A stretch of 64,000 bases of DNA. It comes from Paenibacillus dendritiformis (GTDB lineage: Bacteria; Bacillota; Bacilli; Paenibacillales; Paenibacillaceae). Below are positions 25,169 through 34,602 of the stretch, in pieces. Position numbers and translations under genes: made by a program. The first letter of the stretch is position 1; each line of letters opens with the position of its first letter. The notes below the pieces were generated by a model, which was not told the origin of the DNA, ran no database searches, and worked only from the letters and a program-made list of their open reading frames with translations. Where the stretch lies: contig NZ_AP025344.1 of NCBI RefSeq assembly GCF_021654795.1, positions 1,502,501-1,566,500 on the forward strand, given 5' to 3'.

Positions 25169-26014
25169 GTGAAATTAAAGGTAAGAGTCTCATTTCTAAT
25201 TATCTGTGCCGTATTCATCTGCTTAAGTTCTTCTGGAGTAGTCGCCGCGGCAGATGCAGATATAAAATCTATCGAGATTCCTTCAGGAGATAAGAAGCAT
25301 ATGCAAGACGTTTGGAGCAAATTAGGGAATGCAGGAAGCCGTCTTAACCTTGATTTTGAGGCTAACACAGGAGACCATCCTGATTCTCGGCTTCTGGTCT
25401 ACGATGGTACGAGCGGAACGGTAAAATTCAACAATACCAATTTTCAGGATGCAACTGAAAAATCGCGGAAAAGAGTGCTAAGGGAATTCGTTGAGGTGCT
25501 TCAGGGATCGGCAGTCTCGGATCAAACACAACAAGTAATATTGGGTTCAATGTCTGCTCTGAATAATGAAGTTTCAATGATATTGATCCCTTTGATTACG
25601 GAGAGTGCTTCAGCAGATATGTATACTGCAATGATATGGATCAACCCGATCTTGCCTTATATTAGAGTAGTTTTCGGCATAGGGGCGATCTTACTTACAA
25701 TATATCTGATTGCAACATCGATTGCTGATTTGTTTTACATCGGACTACCTGTAGCAAGAGAATCAATGGATTTGAAGGCAGATAATAAAGAGCGAAAGAA
25801 GCCATTCGGAATTAGCAATGATGCTATTTCTACTGTCAGGGAAGTTGAAGCTTCATTAAAGTCAACAGGCAGTTATAAAAATGCGTACATGCTTTACTTT
25901 AAACGAAGGGTTCTGACCTACATTATCCTTTCGCTCTGTCTGCTCTATCTTATCGGCGGAGAGCTTGGCGGACTTATAGCATGGCTCCTGAGTTTAGTAA
26001 GCGGAGTTGTATAA
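25169..26014 (+). CDS. Exported polytopic membrane protein, conjugation-channel-like
   Basis: 281 aa. Signal peptide (KLKVRVSFLIICAVFICLSS, ending VVAAAD), an external domain of ~135 residues, then membrane spans at about 165-190 and 255-278 with a charged loop between (DLKADNKERKKPFG). GTG 25169 follows AGGGGG with 8 bases between; the frame back to 25142 lacks a site. Not matched to a named family. The topology and its position before the 1714-aa membrane protein suggest a component of a secretion or conjugation channel. Confidence 0.65.
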   Translation: MKLKVRVSFLIICAVFICLSSSGVVAAADADIKSIEIPSGDKKHMQDVWSKLGNAGSRLNLDFEANTGDHPDSRLLVYDGTSGTVKFNNTNFQDATEKSRKRVLREFVEVLQGSAVSDQTQQVILGSMSALNNEVSMILIPLITESASADMYTAMIWINPILPYIRVVFGIGAILLTIYLIATSIADLFYIGLPVARESMDLKADNKERKKPFGISNDAISTVREVEASLKSTGSYKNAYMLYFKRRVLTYIILSLCLLYLIGGELGGLIAWLLSLVSGVV

Positions 26015-26022
26015 CACATTAA

Positions 26023-26049
26023 TCCTCTCATGACATGAGGGGATTTTTC
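26023..26049 (+). terminator. Terminator
   Basis: TCCTCTCAT (26023-26031) pairs with ATGAGGGGA (26035-26043), followed by TTTTTC. Confidence 0.75.
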
Positions 26050-26248
26050 TTTTGCCTAAGCAGCAGCAATATCGAAATCGTCGAGTTAAGAATCCTCCAG
26101 TGGTTCATTTATCACCCTGTAACACATAAAACCCGGAAATACTTATCTTTGACCCTTGAGATTAACACAACTTCGACATCTGATTTTGCAGAAGGATTAC
26201 AGAAGTAGCACATAAATAAAACGATTGTCTGAAAAGGAGATGACGGGA

Positions 26249-26470
26249 ATGAGGGGTATTGAGAGCAGTCAGGTCAATGGGTTCGTTATTGATCATGGTG
26301 AAGGTGTCGAAGCGGATACGCATTCAGAAGAATTCGATGACAAGGAGTTTTTAAAGTTTCAGAAAAAGATGATCCGAGCCGAAAAGTGGCTAAATCGCTT
26401 AGAGAAAATAACTGCATGGTTGGATCGAGTTCAGCACTGGGCTGAGGAGCGAGCTTCAAAATCAAAATAA
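26249..26470 (+). CDS. Small helical protein
   Basis: 73 aa, charged, mostly helical (FLKFQKKMIRAEKWLNRLEK), likely coiled coil. ATG 26249 is chosen because AAGGAG (26234-26239) lies 9 bases upstream. It is 16 bases before the 1714-aa membrane protein and probably co-transcribed, perhaps as an accessory subunit. No family recognised. Confidence 0.6.
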   Translation: MRGIESSQVNGFVIDHGEGVEADTHSEEFDDKEFLKFQKKMIRAEKWLNRLEKITAWLDRVQHWAEERASKSK

Positions 26471-26486
26471 AAATAAAGGGAAATGG

Positions 26487-29400
26487 ATGGAGGTGGAAAG
26501 GTTGCAACCTAAGCGGATAAATCGATTTGTAGCAGCGCTTATCGCCGTATTTCTTCTAATAGCATCTACACCACTAAACTCGGCTTCTGCAGTCGGTAGT
26601 CCTTCAGCTGACTCCCCAAATGCTATGGCACGTTCGATGATTGACTTCTTCAGAAAAGACAGAACGGAGCTTGCTGTAGACAGGGTTTCCAGAGATGAAT
26701 TGATGGTGTACGGGGTATTTTTATCAAATTTCTTTGTTCCAGGGAAGACAAAATTAAGTGATATGGTCGATGATTCGGCAGACAAGCAAGACACCATTCC
26801 AAGGATAGTGAGCAATAAGTTCTTTGGTTCACCTGATAACTATAAGCAGATCATCAACGTAAACAGTAAATTATACAATGCGATCATGGAAGTATTTCAA
26901 TCCTCAAAGTCATCCTTCGGTTTGTTTAAGTCCGTTCCTCAAGATGGGTCACTTCCAATGTCAGGAGAAGATTTTTATAACAAACTGGCAGGAGTAGACA
27001 CGAATCGAAAAATATATGCGAAGAATGGTTCAGGCGACAATGTTGTAATGGACTTGAATGATAAAGCAACACACGCAGCTATCCAAGTACTGTTCTCTTA
27101 TTCGCCAGAGTTGATTTTGGATAAGGAGAAAGGACTTAGGGCTTTAACCGCCATGTATATCGATGGATTAGGTAACATTTGGGGGGCTTACGATAATGTC
27201 GCGATAGAAGAGTATGTACTGATTCTTCCTGCAGCATTAAATCCAGTAGTCTTTTCTAAAACTGCTAATGGGGGTAAGTTTCCAGTTGCAAACGTTTTTG
27301 TTATGGGCGGTATAGTTAATATTACGGAAAACATTCTAGACGGAAAGCCTTTCATGACCCCTTACTATAATATCAAGGATTATTTTACAAATGGGTCAAA
27401 GGAAGAAATCACGATGAACAGAAATAATATGCTGAGTATCTTTGGTATTCAATCGCATTCCAGTATGACAAAGCTATCAGGAGGTTCAGCATTTAGAAGT
27501 TTAGGTGACTCAGACACATTGATCATGAACAGTGATAAGGTTATCTCTAATCCGTATCAGGATGTTCAGAAATTTATTCAAGCTGAATCGAGTACAATTT
27601 CAAATAACAACTCGTTTATCTTTCTGACTATTGATGCAAGTAAATTCACCAATGGACAGAAATACTTTGTAGATGAAGAAGCACTCAACAGTGATCAGAA
27701 GGATACTTTGTCAAAATACTTATTCGGTGGCAGTGTTTTTTCATTGGATGAGTTAGCAGACGATATGTACTATTTCAACGTACCGACTGGAGCCAGCGGC
27801 GGTGAAGGTGATTGGAAAACCGATGACGATGCTTTGTTGATGAGGCAGAAGATGTTCGCCAAAGAAGTATCGGGTCAATATCAGTTTTATCAAGGCTCTT
27901 ACTTCTCGTCACCTTTCAACGCCTTTCTTCATTATTACTATGATAGCAAGAGTTCAGGTGACGAACAGGATGAAGTAGATTTTTTAGTGAAATGGCTTCA
28001 AGATAATACGACCAATAAAACAGTAAGTCCAACTTCTGCTGAGTTTAAAGCGTTAAAGAGCTTTTTGGATTCAGGGGATTTTGGTACCGATGATCCTGAT
28101 ACAATTAACACTGCGCTAAAGCTATTGAAATTCGACAGTAATAATTTCGTATATAATTTGTTGCCCTCATCGACACTCGTCGAGGATAATCTAGTACGAT
28201 CAAACTGGTACCAACCAAAACTTATATCTCCAACTAGCTTTGGTTTAACAGAATATGATTCTTTTCTGGGGTATATTTCAATTGCGATAAGAAAGAGTGC
28301 TTTCTTTAAACAATATAACGGATTTGATGATTATTCTTACTTTGAATTTAATGGTGCTGGTCTTTTTCAGGCAGGAAATGGCGGCAAAATCGTTGGGCAT
28401 GATACTGTCAAAGGATCGAGTAAGAAGGTTGTCGGGAAAAACGGACAAAATGCAATTTCTACCCTGTTCTATAATTCTATGGTGTATCGAGTATTTGGAA
28501 TGAATAGTACCTTTACCAAGAAATTAAAGAGCAACATGTACGCTGGAACCGAAGTTGACGGCGTTCTTGGTAAATATACTACTCGAACTGCAATCATGAA
28601 TGATGTCAATAACTACCCAGGTATCTATTGGGGTTACATGGTGCAACTGCTCGGCATAGAAAAGAGTAAAGACAGTAAAACTGGTGAGGAAAAATGGGAT
28701 AGCAAACGTTTTGAGAATGACTTATTACCAACAATTATATTGAATACGATGAGTGGAGGATTAGACCTCGTTACAATTATCGGAGGATCGGGGGTTGTGG
28801 CTTCCGAAGAGAAGACAATGCAGGAAATGCAAACAGATATCGTTAAGAAGATTTATGGTCTTCTCTCGGACGGTCCAAATCAGTATAGAGATAAGCTGAT
28901 CAAATCTGCACAAGACAGTTGGATTATATCCACCCATAGGAGCATTACCGGTTCGTGGATTGGAAATATTTTAAGTGTGAGCGCAGGCGGAAACGAATCA
29001 TATGCTTCAATTGTTGGTTACATCAATACGCCTAGTTTAACGGAGTTACCTATAACTTCTTGGTTACTGGACGATTACATGTCAATATACTTGTTACTGA
29101 TCTTATTTGTTGCGATGATCGTGATAATAATGGTCATAACACATGTGCGTTCTATTAGAGAAGGGGTATTAATCTTCATCGTAATGGCTTTCGTACTGAT
29201 AATTCCTCAGTTCTTCATCTCAAGTGTAGTAAATTTATCAAATACAGCAGGAGATAAGCTATACTCTGGAAGGTTTAATTATTGGGCAATTACTCAGCAT
29301 CAGCAAGCACTGTCTTCTATGCGTAATGTAAAGCTTATGGATGATGAGAAAAACTATATTATTGCTCAAAACATGGAGTTAGCAAGGGAGGCATATTCCT

Positions 29401-31631
29401 CAGATGTTGGAGTTCGGGTTAAATGGATGTCGCCTAAGAAAGATGATGTTTTCGATGATATGTTTAACAAAGGGAAAATAACTCAAACGTTAAATGAAAA
29501 TCTGAATATTTTTAGATGGTTATTCAGCAGTTTTATTAACCAAGAGGAATATGTTTTCAATGATCCACTGGTCACCTACTTATATAGACCATATAACGCT
29601 ATAGCTACAGCAGCCAAAAATTCGTACTCCAAAATTTCAGAAAAAGCAGTATCAAGAAATGAGGCTGCCAACAAATTATTAAACGCTAAAGAGTCATCCT
29701 TCGTTTTCCCTGAGTACAGATTTAAGTCTTTATTGGACGACAATAAGAAAGTTCAATATTCAGATCAACAAGATCAGTTAATAAAATCAAGTGCAACACT
29801 ATCAGTCACCGATAATTCTGAAATGGAGGAGAGCTATAGGTATTGGGCTTTGAATAGTTCCGATGTTTCAAAAGCCATTTTCCGAAATGATATCAACTCC
29901 AATGCAGGATTACGTGCCGCGACAGATGAGCATTCCGAAGCTTTCCTGTTATCAACTGAAAGTCCGTTTTATTACTTCTACAATGCATTGCAGAGTAGAT
30001 ATTCGAATGTGAATGGAGATTTCAAAGCAGCATTGCTTTCTAAAGAAGTTTTCAGAGCGCCGAGTGATGACCTGAAGGTAAATAATTCAATGAGGGATTT
30101 CCTCGATCTTGAGGGGTTATTTACTTACGTGATTCCTTATTTGTATCAAGGAAATGACTACGTATACAGGTGGACGGCTACGAACGGGAAGAGTGTCGAT
30201 ACCTTTAACTTCAAAAACGCAATAGAGCCTTCCGATCCTGCGATGAAGGCAAAATTTAATGAAGAGGCAAAGCGTAAAGAAGACTTAAAAGCTGTTTGGA
30301 AGCTATACTCACCTTGGGTCGACCAGATTTATTCCCTCGACGTAATGGGAAAGCAAGTTCCGATTGCCAATAAGAAAGTGTACGTTGCTGATACGGCTAA
30401 CCCAGGTGCATATGATGATGCCGGTAGACCGATGATCTTTTCTGAGGCAGATATGCATGCGAAGGGGTATAATTACTCTCAGCTTACTGATGTGGAGCGG
30501 CGTATTCAGTCCACATTAAACTCAACATATAAAGACTTATTGTATTTGACGAATTATCATGATTTCGACAATGAGGTTCTTATTACGGCAGCAGCAATGA
30601 TGGCGACCTTCAACTTTAATCGCGAGTTCTCTGAAAATAGGCTACTTGGAGAAAGTAGTACGTTGTACCCGCAAAATTTTGAGCTAAAGAACTTTAATTA
30701 CGATGCTTTCATGAGGCTGATCCTGATGAATTCTACTGGCGAAGCTCTAATGGACGATCAAGACCTGTACGCACGGGTTCTTGAAAAGACGTCGATATTC
30801 TCAGGATTACTTTTAATTCTGTGTGATTTGATGGCTGTCATCGTTGTGCCAGTTGCAAAGTTATTCGTGTTGCTGTTGCTTCTGTTTTTAACTCTTGCGA
30901 TCTGCTTATCAAGTGTGCTGGTTCCGCCTGAGAGATTGATAAGAACACTTAGTAAGAATCTATTTATACCATCTCTGATCTTCTTAGCAGCGAGTGTTGG
31001 ATTTGCATTTGTGATCTCACTATTTATGGGTGAAGGGTTAACGGGTTATGTTGGAGGAAGAACGCCATCACTCGGAGTTAGCGATCCTTCGATAGTCATG
31101 TTATTAATGGTGGCTGTTGACGTCTTGTACGTCTTCATCCTTTGGAAAATTGCGAAGTTACTCATCTCATCATTGAAGTCGCATGTGATTTCAACTGTTT
31201 TTGCAACTGTAGGGCTTGCAGTAGGTGCAATGACTGCATTCAAACAATACATGCATTCATCGATGAGCAGGACATTTGATGGAGCTCTAAGTCATGCGAT
31301 CGGTACAAAAGGTGAGAATGCAGATAATGGTGAATTGAATAGTGGTAATAAGCCTTCAGGTTTGAGATCAAGATTCGGAAAAGGAATGATGTATAACCAC
31401 GGTCAGCCTAACCTGAGTCATTTAGATGGTAATGAAAAGAGTTTCCCTTCGATGAAAGGCAGAGATGGACAATTGAATAATGCCGTACTACCTAATGAGA
31501 AGGATCGTAAGTTTGAGACTTATATTGATGATCTGTCATCCCGAAGAGCAGGGAGTACTGATAGGAAGGAAGAAGGGAAGCAAGTTAAGGATTCTGTTGG
31601 CAAGGTTGAAAAGCCAAAACAAACTCAGTAA
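26487..31631 (+). CDS. Giant polytopic membrane protein, conjugation/secretion-channel-like
   Basis: 1714 aa. A signal peptide (RFVAALIAVFLLIASTP, ending NSASA) leads into an external region of ~840 residues. Spans lie at about 863-888 and 895-920, then a second polar region of ~500 residues, then a cluster of spans (about 1435-1585: GLLLILCDLMAVIVVPVAKL, PSLIFLAASVGFAFVISLF, VGLAVGAMTAF) and a charged tail rich in G, K and E. The late multi-span core recalls VirB6/TrbL-type channel proteins in layout only; no sequence match is claimed. ATG 26487 has AAAGGG upstream; TTG 26502, 8 bases after GGAGG, is equally likely. Part of the 22-31.6 kb block. Confidence 0.65.
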   Translation: MEVERLQPKRINRFVAALIAVFLLIASTPLNSASAVGSPSADSPNAMARSMIDFFRKDRTELAVDRVSRDELMVYGVFLSNFFVPGKTKLSDMVDDSADKQDTIPRIVSNKFFGSPDNYKQIINVNSKLYNAIMEVFQSSKSSFGLFKSVPQDGSLPMSGEDFYNKLAGVDTNRKIYAKNGSGDNVVMDLNDKATHAAIQVLFSYSPELILDKEKGLRALTAMYIDGLGNIWGAYDNVAIEEYVLILPAALNPVVFSKTANGGKFPVANVFVMGGIVNITENILDGKPFMTPYYNIKDYFTNGSKEEITMNRNNMLSIFGIQSHSSMTKLSGGSAFRSLGDSDTLIMNSDKVISNPYQDVQKFIQAESSTISNNNSFIFLTIDASKFTNGQKYFVDEEALNSDQKDTLSKYLFGGSVFSLDELADDMYYFNVPTGASGGEGDWKTDDDALLMRQKMFAKEVSGQYQFYQGSYFSSPFNAFLHYYYDSKSSGDEQDEVDFLVKWLQDNTTNKTVSPTSAEFKALKSFLDSGDFGTDDPDTINTALKLLKFDSNNFVYNLLPSSTLVEDNLVRSNWYQPKLISPTSFGLTEYDSFLGYISIAIRKSAFFKQYNGFDDYSYFEFNGAGLFQAGNGGKIVGHDTVKGSSKKVVGKNGQNAISTLFYNSMVYRVFGMNSTFTKKLKSNMYAGTEVDGVLGKYTTRTAIMNDVNNYPGIYWGYMVQLLGIEKSKDSKTGEEKWDSKRFENDLLPTIILNTMSGGLDLVTIIGGSGVVASEEKTMQEMQTDIVKKIYGLLSDGPNQYRDKLIKSAQDSWIISTHRSITGSWIGNILSVSAGGNESYASIVGYINTPSLTELPITSWLLDDYMSIYLLLILFVAMIVIIMVITHVRSIREGVLIFIVMAFVLIIPQFFISSVVNLSNTAGDKLYSGRFNYWAITQHQQALSSMRNVKLMDDEKNYIIAQNMELAREAYSSDVGVRVKWMSPKKDDVFDDMFNKGKITQTLNENLNIFRWLFSSFINQEEYVFNDPLVTYLYRPYNAIATAAKNSYSKISEKAVSRNEAANKLLNAKESSFVFPEYRFKSLLDDNKKVQYSDQQDQLIKSSATLSVTDNSEMEESYRYWALNSSDVSKAIFRNDINSNAGLRAATDEHSEAFLLSTESPFYYFYNALQSRYSNVNGDFKAALLSKEVFRAPSDDLKVNNSMRDFLDLEGLFTYVIPYLYQGNDYVYRWTATNGKSVDTFNFKNAIEPSDPAMKAKFNEEAKRKEDLKAVWKLYSPWVDQIYSLDVMGKQVPIANKKVYVADTANPGAYDDAGRPMIFSEADMHAKGYNYSQLTDVERRIQSTLNSTYKDLLYLTNYHDFDNEVLITAAAMMATFNFNREFSENRLLGESSTLYPQNFELKNFNYDAFMRLILMNSTGEALMDDQDLYARVLEKTSIFSGLLLILCDLMAVIVVPVAKLFVLLLLLFLTLAICLSSVLVPPERLIRTLSKNLFIPSLIFLAASVGFAFVISLFMGEGLTGYVGGRTPSLGVSDPSIVMLLMVAVDVLYVFILWKIAKLLISSLKSHVISTVFATVGLAVGAMTAFKQYMHSSMSRTFDGALSHAIGTKGENADNGELNSGNKPSGLRSRFGKGMMYNHGQPNLSHLDGNEKSFPSMKGRDGQLNNAVLPNEKDRKFETYIDDLSSRRAGSTDRKEEGKQVKDSVGKVEKPKQTQ

Positions 31632-31809
31632 AAGAAATTCGAGAAGTAGTAAAAACAGCCAGCTAAGGGATTTATGGTGACTCTTTATATTCGCTCCCGA
31701 AGTTAAAGATGATTTTAGATCGTTCAACTCGATGAAACGGTATATCTTGTCCTTTGTGTGCAGATGGGGTATATTGGAATTAACAAAATATTCTTTGGAA
31801 GCGGAAGCA

Positions 31810-31850
31810 CCGCAGACAAGCCTTTTAATGGGCGTAGTCTGCGGTTTTTT
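31810..31850 (+). terminator. Strong terminator
   Basis: CCGCAGAC (31810-31817) pairs with GTCTGCGG (31837-31844), followed by TTTTTT. It closes the membrane-protein block. Confidence 0.85.
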
Positions 31851-31882
31851 GCGTTTCAAAAACCAATTGGAGGATGATTCTT

Positions 31883-32149
31883 ATGAAGTGTTGCTCATTC
31901 TGTTCCCGCAAGGCGGAAGTACTGTTTAATCACATGACTCATGATCTTGGATCACTTTGCGTGGAATGCTACATGATACTACACGGATCATGTGGAGTTT
32001 GCCACGGCAGCTTCTTACCTGAAAACGTGATGCCTGATGTAAATTATCAGATTCAGGCTAAATTCATCGGCACTGGAGAGAAGAACTTTATAGTTTGTAA
32101 TCAATGTGATACAGAAATTCGTCAGCATTTCCCGTTGATGTTCGTTTAA
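31883..32149 (+). CDS. Small cysteine-rich zinc-binding-type protein
   Basis: 88 aa with four Cys pairs: CCSFC near residue 3-7, CVEC about 26-29, CGVC about 37-40 and CNQC about 70-73, which could bind two zinc ions. No family recognised; it may bind nucleic acid or protein. ATG 31883 is chosen because GGAGG (31869-31873) is 9 bases upstream. It lies directly before the structured region at 32189. Confidence 0.65.
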   Translation: MKCCSFCSRKAEVLFNHMTHDLGSLCVECYMILHGSCGVCHGSFLPENVMPDVNYQIQAKFIGTGEKNFIVCNQCDTEIRQHFPLMFV

Positions 32150-32188
32150 GGGCATTGGGGGCATGGGTTTTACTATAGCTTTCAAAGT

Positions 32189-32413
32189 GATCACCTTTCA
32201 CTAAGGTGCCTCTTCGCTACTCGAGGTGGGTTAAATAGATTGCGATTTTATATGGAGTGGCGGGCATGATAAGCTGGTTAGCATCGCGAAGTCCTTATGC
32301 TTCGCGGCTTTCGCGAGTACTCATGCCCGCAGAGGCTCCATGTCAAATCGCTCTATCAACCTAATAAACGTATCTTTATCCATGCAGTATAGCGAAGAGC
32401 CACTAAGGTGATC
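32189..32413 (+). ncRNA. Candidate structured RNA with fully nested helices and alternative pairings
   Basis: Nine nested helices, about 61 pairs, can be drawn by eye: 32189-32197 with 32405-32413, 32210-32219 with 32390-32399, 32229-32232 with 32358-32361, 32235-32239 with 32352-32356, 32242-32248 with 32345-32351, 32252-32257 with 32336-32341, 32260-32269 with 32321-32330, 32280-32282 with 32307-32309, and 32285-32291 with 32300-32306. CACCTT (32192-32197) can instead pair with the nearby AAGGTG (32203-32208), and TCGCGAA (32284-32290) with TTCGCGA (32310-32316), so two switches are possible. A T-rich tail follows. No open frame fits. It sits 140 bases before the amidoligase gene. It could be a riboswitch-like leader, an independent RNA, or a DNA hairpin or MITE. 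The strand is assumed from its neighbours. Confidence 0.6.
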
Positions 32414-32550
32414 TTTATTTTTGATTTTAGATAAATTAGGCTCAACATTTTTTCAAAAAACCTATGAAAAGTGCGTCAAAAAGTAACTTCAAACCTGAGA
32501 AAAGTTACATAACTAACCAGTTAATTATGGTTGGTTAGGAGGCTCAGGGA

Positions 32551-33522
32551 GTGCATGTTGAATACACAAGTTTATCATTCGGTTTTGAATTAGAATTTAC
32601 AGGGATAAAACGTTCAGTGGCAGCTCATGTTGTTGCGGATTTCTTCGATACAGGCAGACCAACACAAATTGGTGGATGGGGTCATGATACTTATGAAATC
32701 AAGGATAGATCCGGACGGATATGGAAAGTCGTTAAGGATGCATCCATTCAGGCGGTACGACAAGAGAACTCCGAAATAATAATCGTATCGGATGATTATC
32801 AGTGTGAACTTGTATCCCCTGTTTTAGGGTATTCTGATATTCCCTTGTTGCAGAGATTAATTCGTGAATTGAAGGAAAGCGGCGCATTAGTAAACAAGAG
32901 TTGCGGATTACATGTACATGTAGGAGCTGAGAGATTCTCCCCAAATAACTTGAGAACTCTTTGTAATATTATCTACGCAAAACAATCTTTGCTGACCAAG
33001 GCATTGGATTGCAGACAGGATCGGCGCAGATACTGCTTGGATCTTTCAGATGAGTTTATAAAGAAGCTGAATAAAAAGAAGCCGAAGACGATGGGGGAGT
33101 TTGCAGAAGTTTGGTATCACGGATTCAATGCTTTACCCTTCCGTCGAAACGATCGATATAACGACTCCAGGTACCGGATATTGAATTTGCACCAGTTATT
33201 AAGCGGCAGACTAAATACAGTGGAGTTCCGTTTATTCAATGGAACTTTGCATGCCGGCAAAGTGAAAGCAAGTATCCAGTTGAGTTTGCTCATCGCGGCT
33301 CAAGCCCTTAACCAAAAGAAAGCAACCAGTCGGGTAACAGTGCCTGACAACGGGAATGAGAAGTATTCATTTCGTGTATGGCTTCTCAGACTTGGTGGTA
33401 TTGGTGATGAGTTCAAAACCATGCGTCATCACCTACTTAAGTACCTTGAAGGTAATTCTGCATGGAGGGAGCCGCCAACGAATGATGACGCTCGGGGCTT
33501 GTCAGATGTCGAAGCGCAGTAA
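32551..33522 (+). CDS. Amidoligase-family enzyme (glutamine-synthetase/GCS-like fold)
   Basis: 323 aa. Motifs follow the predicted amidoligase_2 family: FGFELEF (10-16), CELVSP (85-90), GLHVHVG (119-125) and VEFRLFNGTLH (224-234), giving the acidic and His residues for ATP and metals. These enzymes are predicted to form amide bonds, ligating amino acids to peptides, proteins or other amines. Family members are often next to gamma-glutamylcyclotransferase-like genes, as here. The last ~40 residues (269-306, with FRVWLLRLGGIGDEFKT) form a separate module also ending the protein at 59108. GTG 32551 has GGAGG (32538-32542) 8 bases upstream. The substrate is unknown. Confidence 0.8.
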   Translation: MHVEYTSLSFGFELEFTGIKRSVAAHVVADFFDTGRPTQIGGWGHDTYEIKDRSGRIWKVVKDASIQAVRQENSEIIIVSDDYQCELVSPVLGYSDIPLLQRLIRELKESGALVNKSCGLHVHVGAERFSPNNLRTLCNIIYAKQSLLTKALDCRQDRRRYCLDLSDEFIKKLNKKKPKTMGEFAEVWYHGFNALPFRRNDRYNDSRYRILNLHQLLSGRLNTVEFRLFNGTLHAGKVKASIQLSLLIAAQALNQKKATSRVTVPDNGNEKYSFRVWLLRLGGIGDEFKTMRHHLLKYLEGNSAWREPPTNDDARGLSDVEAQ

Positions 33523-33632
33523 GCCCCATTCGGGGTATTCTTGGGCGATCCTGACCGTTATTGAACACTGTACAACCAATCGTAATCCAAGGTAAACTTA
33601 CCAACTAACTATTGATATTGGAGGTACCGAGT

Positions 33633-34145
33633 ATGAAGCCTTATGTAGCTTACGGGAGCAATATGCACATTAAGCAAATGAAGATGCGTTGTCCTGATGC
33701 GTATATCATCGGGATTGGGTGTATTGAAGATCATGAGCTAGTGTTTAAACGCGTAGCCACCATCTCTAAACATATCGGACTATTTGTACCTGTTGTGTTG
33801 TGGATGATCTCCGAAAGGGATGAAATCGCTTTAGATCATTATGAAGGCGTTTCAGTTGGACTCTACAGAAAAGAGATCATTAAGATAAAGTTAGAATCGA
33901 TTAGTGTAAAAAATGACGTGTTTAATGAAAGTGATCTTCCAATTGAACTAGGAGCGATGGTTTATATCATGAATGCCGAATCAAGACCAATATCGGCGCC
34001 TACTCGGATATACTATGAGACTATTCTTGAAGGCTACCAACAGAACAACATTGATGTTCGCCCCCTTTCTGTTGCAGCTATTAAAAGCGATTATAGGGAC
34101 ACGGATTATTATGAAGGTTATAGAACAGCTAGACGGAGGAGGTAA
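33633..34145 (+). CDS. Gamma-glutamylcyclotransferase-like (GGCT/AIG2) protein
   Basis: 170 aa. YVAYGSNM (4-11) is the substrate-binding loop of the GGCT/AIG2 fold, and Glu71 in LDHYEGVSVGLY is at the expected position of the catalytic glutamate. Such enzymes cleave gamma-glutamyl amide bonds by cyclisation, and with amidoligases are proposed to process or reverse the ligation. ATG 33633 follows GGAGG (33620-33624). It lies 110 bases after the amidoligase and 4 bases before the next gene, in one likely operon. Confidence 0.85.
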   Translation: MKPYVAYGSNMHIKQMKMRCPDAYIIGIGCIEDHELVFKRVATISKHIGLFVPVVLWMISERDEIALDHYEGVSVGLYRKEIIKIKLESISVKNDVFNESDLPIELGAMVYIMNAESRPISAPTRIYYETILEGYQQNNIDVRPLSVAAIKSDYRDTDYYEGYRTARRRR

Positions 34146-34149
34146 GTGT

Positions 34150-34422
34150 TTGAGCCTACAAATAGTAATGACTCATGGGGTTCGAGAGATTGGCTGTAGG
34201 GATTGGCAACTGGTTATTTCATTAATCATCAAGCACTTTTATGGCAAAGAAGAGTTTCTGTCTTTTAAGACTGTTGGGAAGAAAACGGTAGTTACGAATG
34301 GGAATGACGGTCATTTACTCACTATCGACAACAAGAAGTTATTTTCAGAAGTAGTTTGGGCAGTATACGGCGATGAGGGGAAGATGAAGTATTATACATT
34401 CATGCTTCCGCATGAGTATTAA
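34150..34422 (+). CDS. Small protein of the amidoligase operon
   Basis: 90 aa, read from TTG 34150, which has GGAGGAGG (34135-34142) 7 bases upstream; the longer frame overlaps the GGCT gene and has no site. It begins MSLQIVMTHGVREIGCRDWQ and contains EVVWAVYGDEGKMKYYTF. No family recognised. Its tight spacing after the cyclotransferase gene suggests that it acts with it, perhaps as a substrate or adaptor of the amidoligase. Confidence 0.65.
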   Translation: MSLQIVMTHGVREIGCRDWQLVISLIIKHFYGKEEFLSFKTVGKKTVVTNGNDGHLLTIDNKKLFSEVVWAVYGDEGKMKYYTFMLPHEY

Positions 34423-34602
34423 TCACGTAAGTAGCGAGAGTTTGAAATTGTAGGATCGATGTGACTTAAATACAACAGACTATTATTCTGGTTCTTTATA
34501 TAATGAAGATGATGCCTTCTAAATGGAATGGAGTGGGAATAAGGGACAGATACACAGTTCCTTCTTTTAAAGTTTAGCGAATCCTGTAGATCGGAGGTCA
34601 AT

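Noticed and set aside
32189..32413. Integron attC site or group II intron
   Set aside because: The RYYYAAC/GTTRRRY core pair is incomplete, and there is no reverse transcriptase or domain V-like hairpin.
32732..32944. Minus-strand open frame inside the amidoligase gene
   Set aside because: It is the shadow of the amidoligase coding sequence, whose plus-frame motifs are clear.
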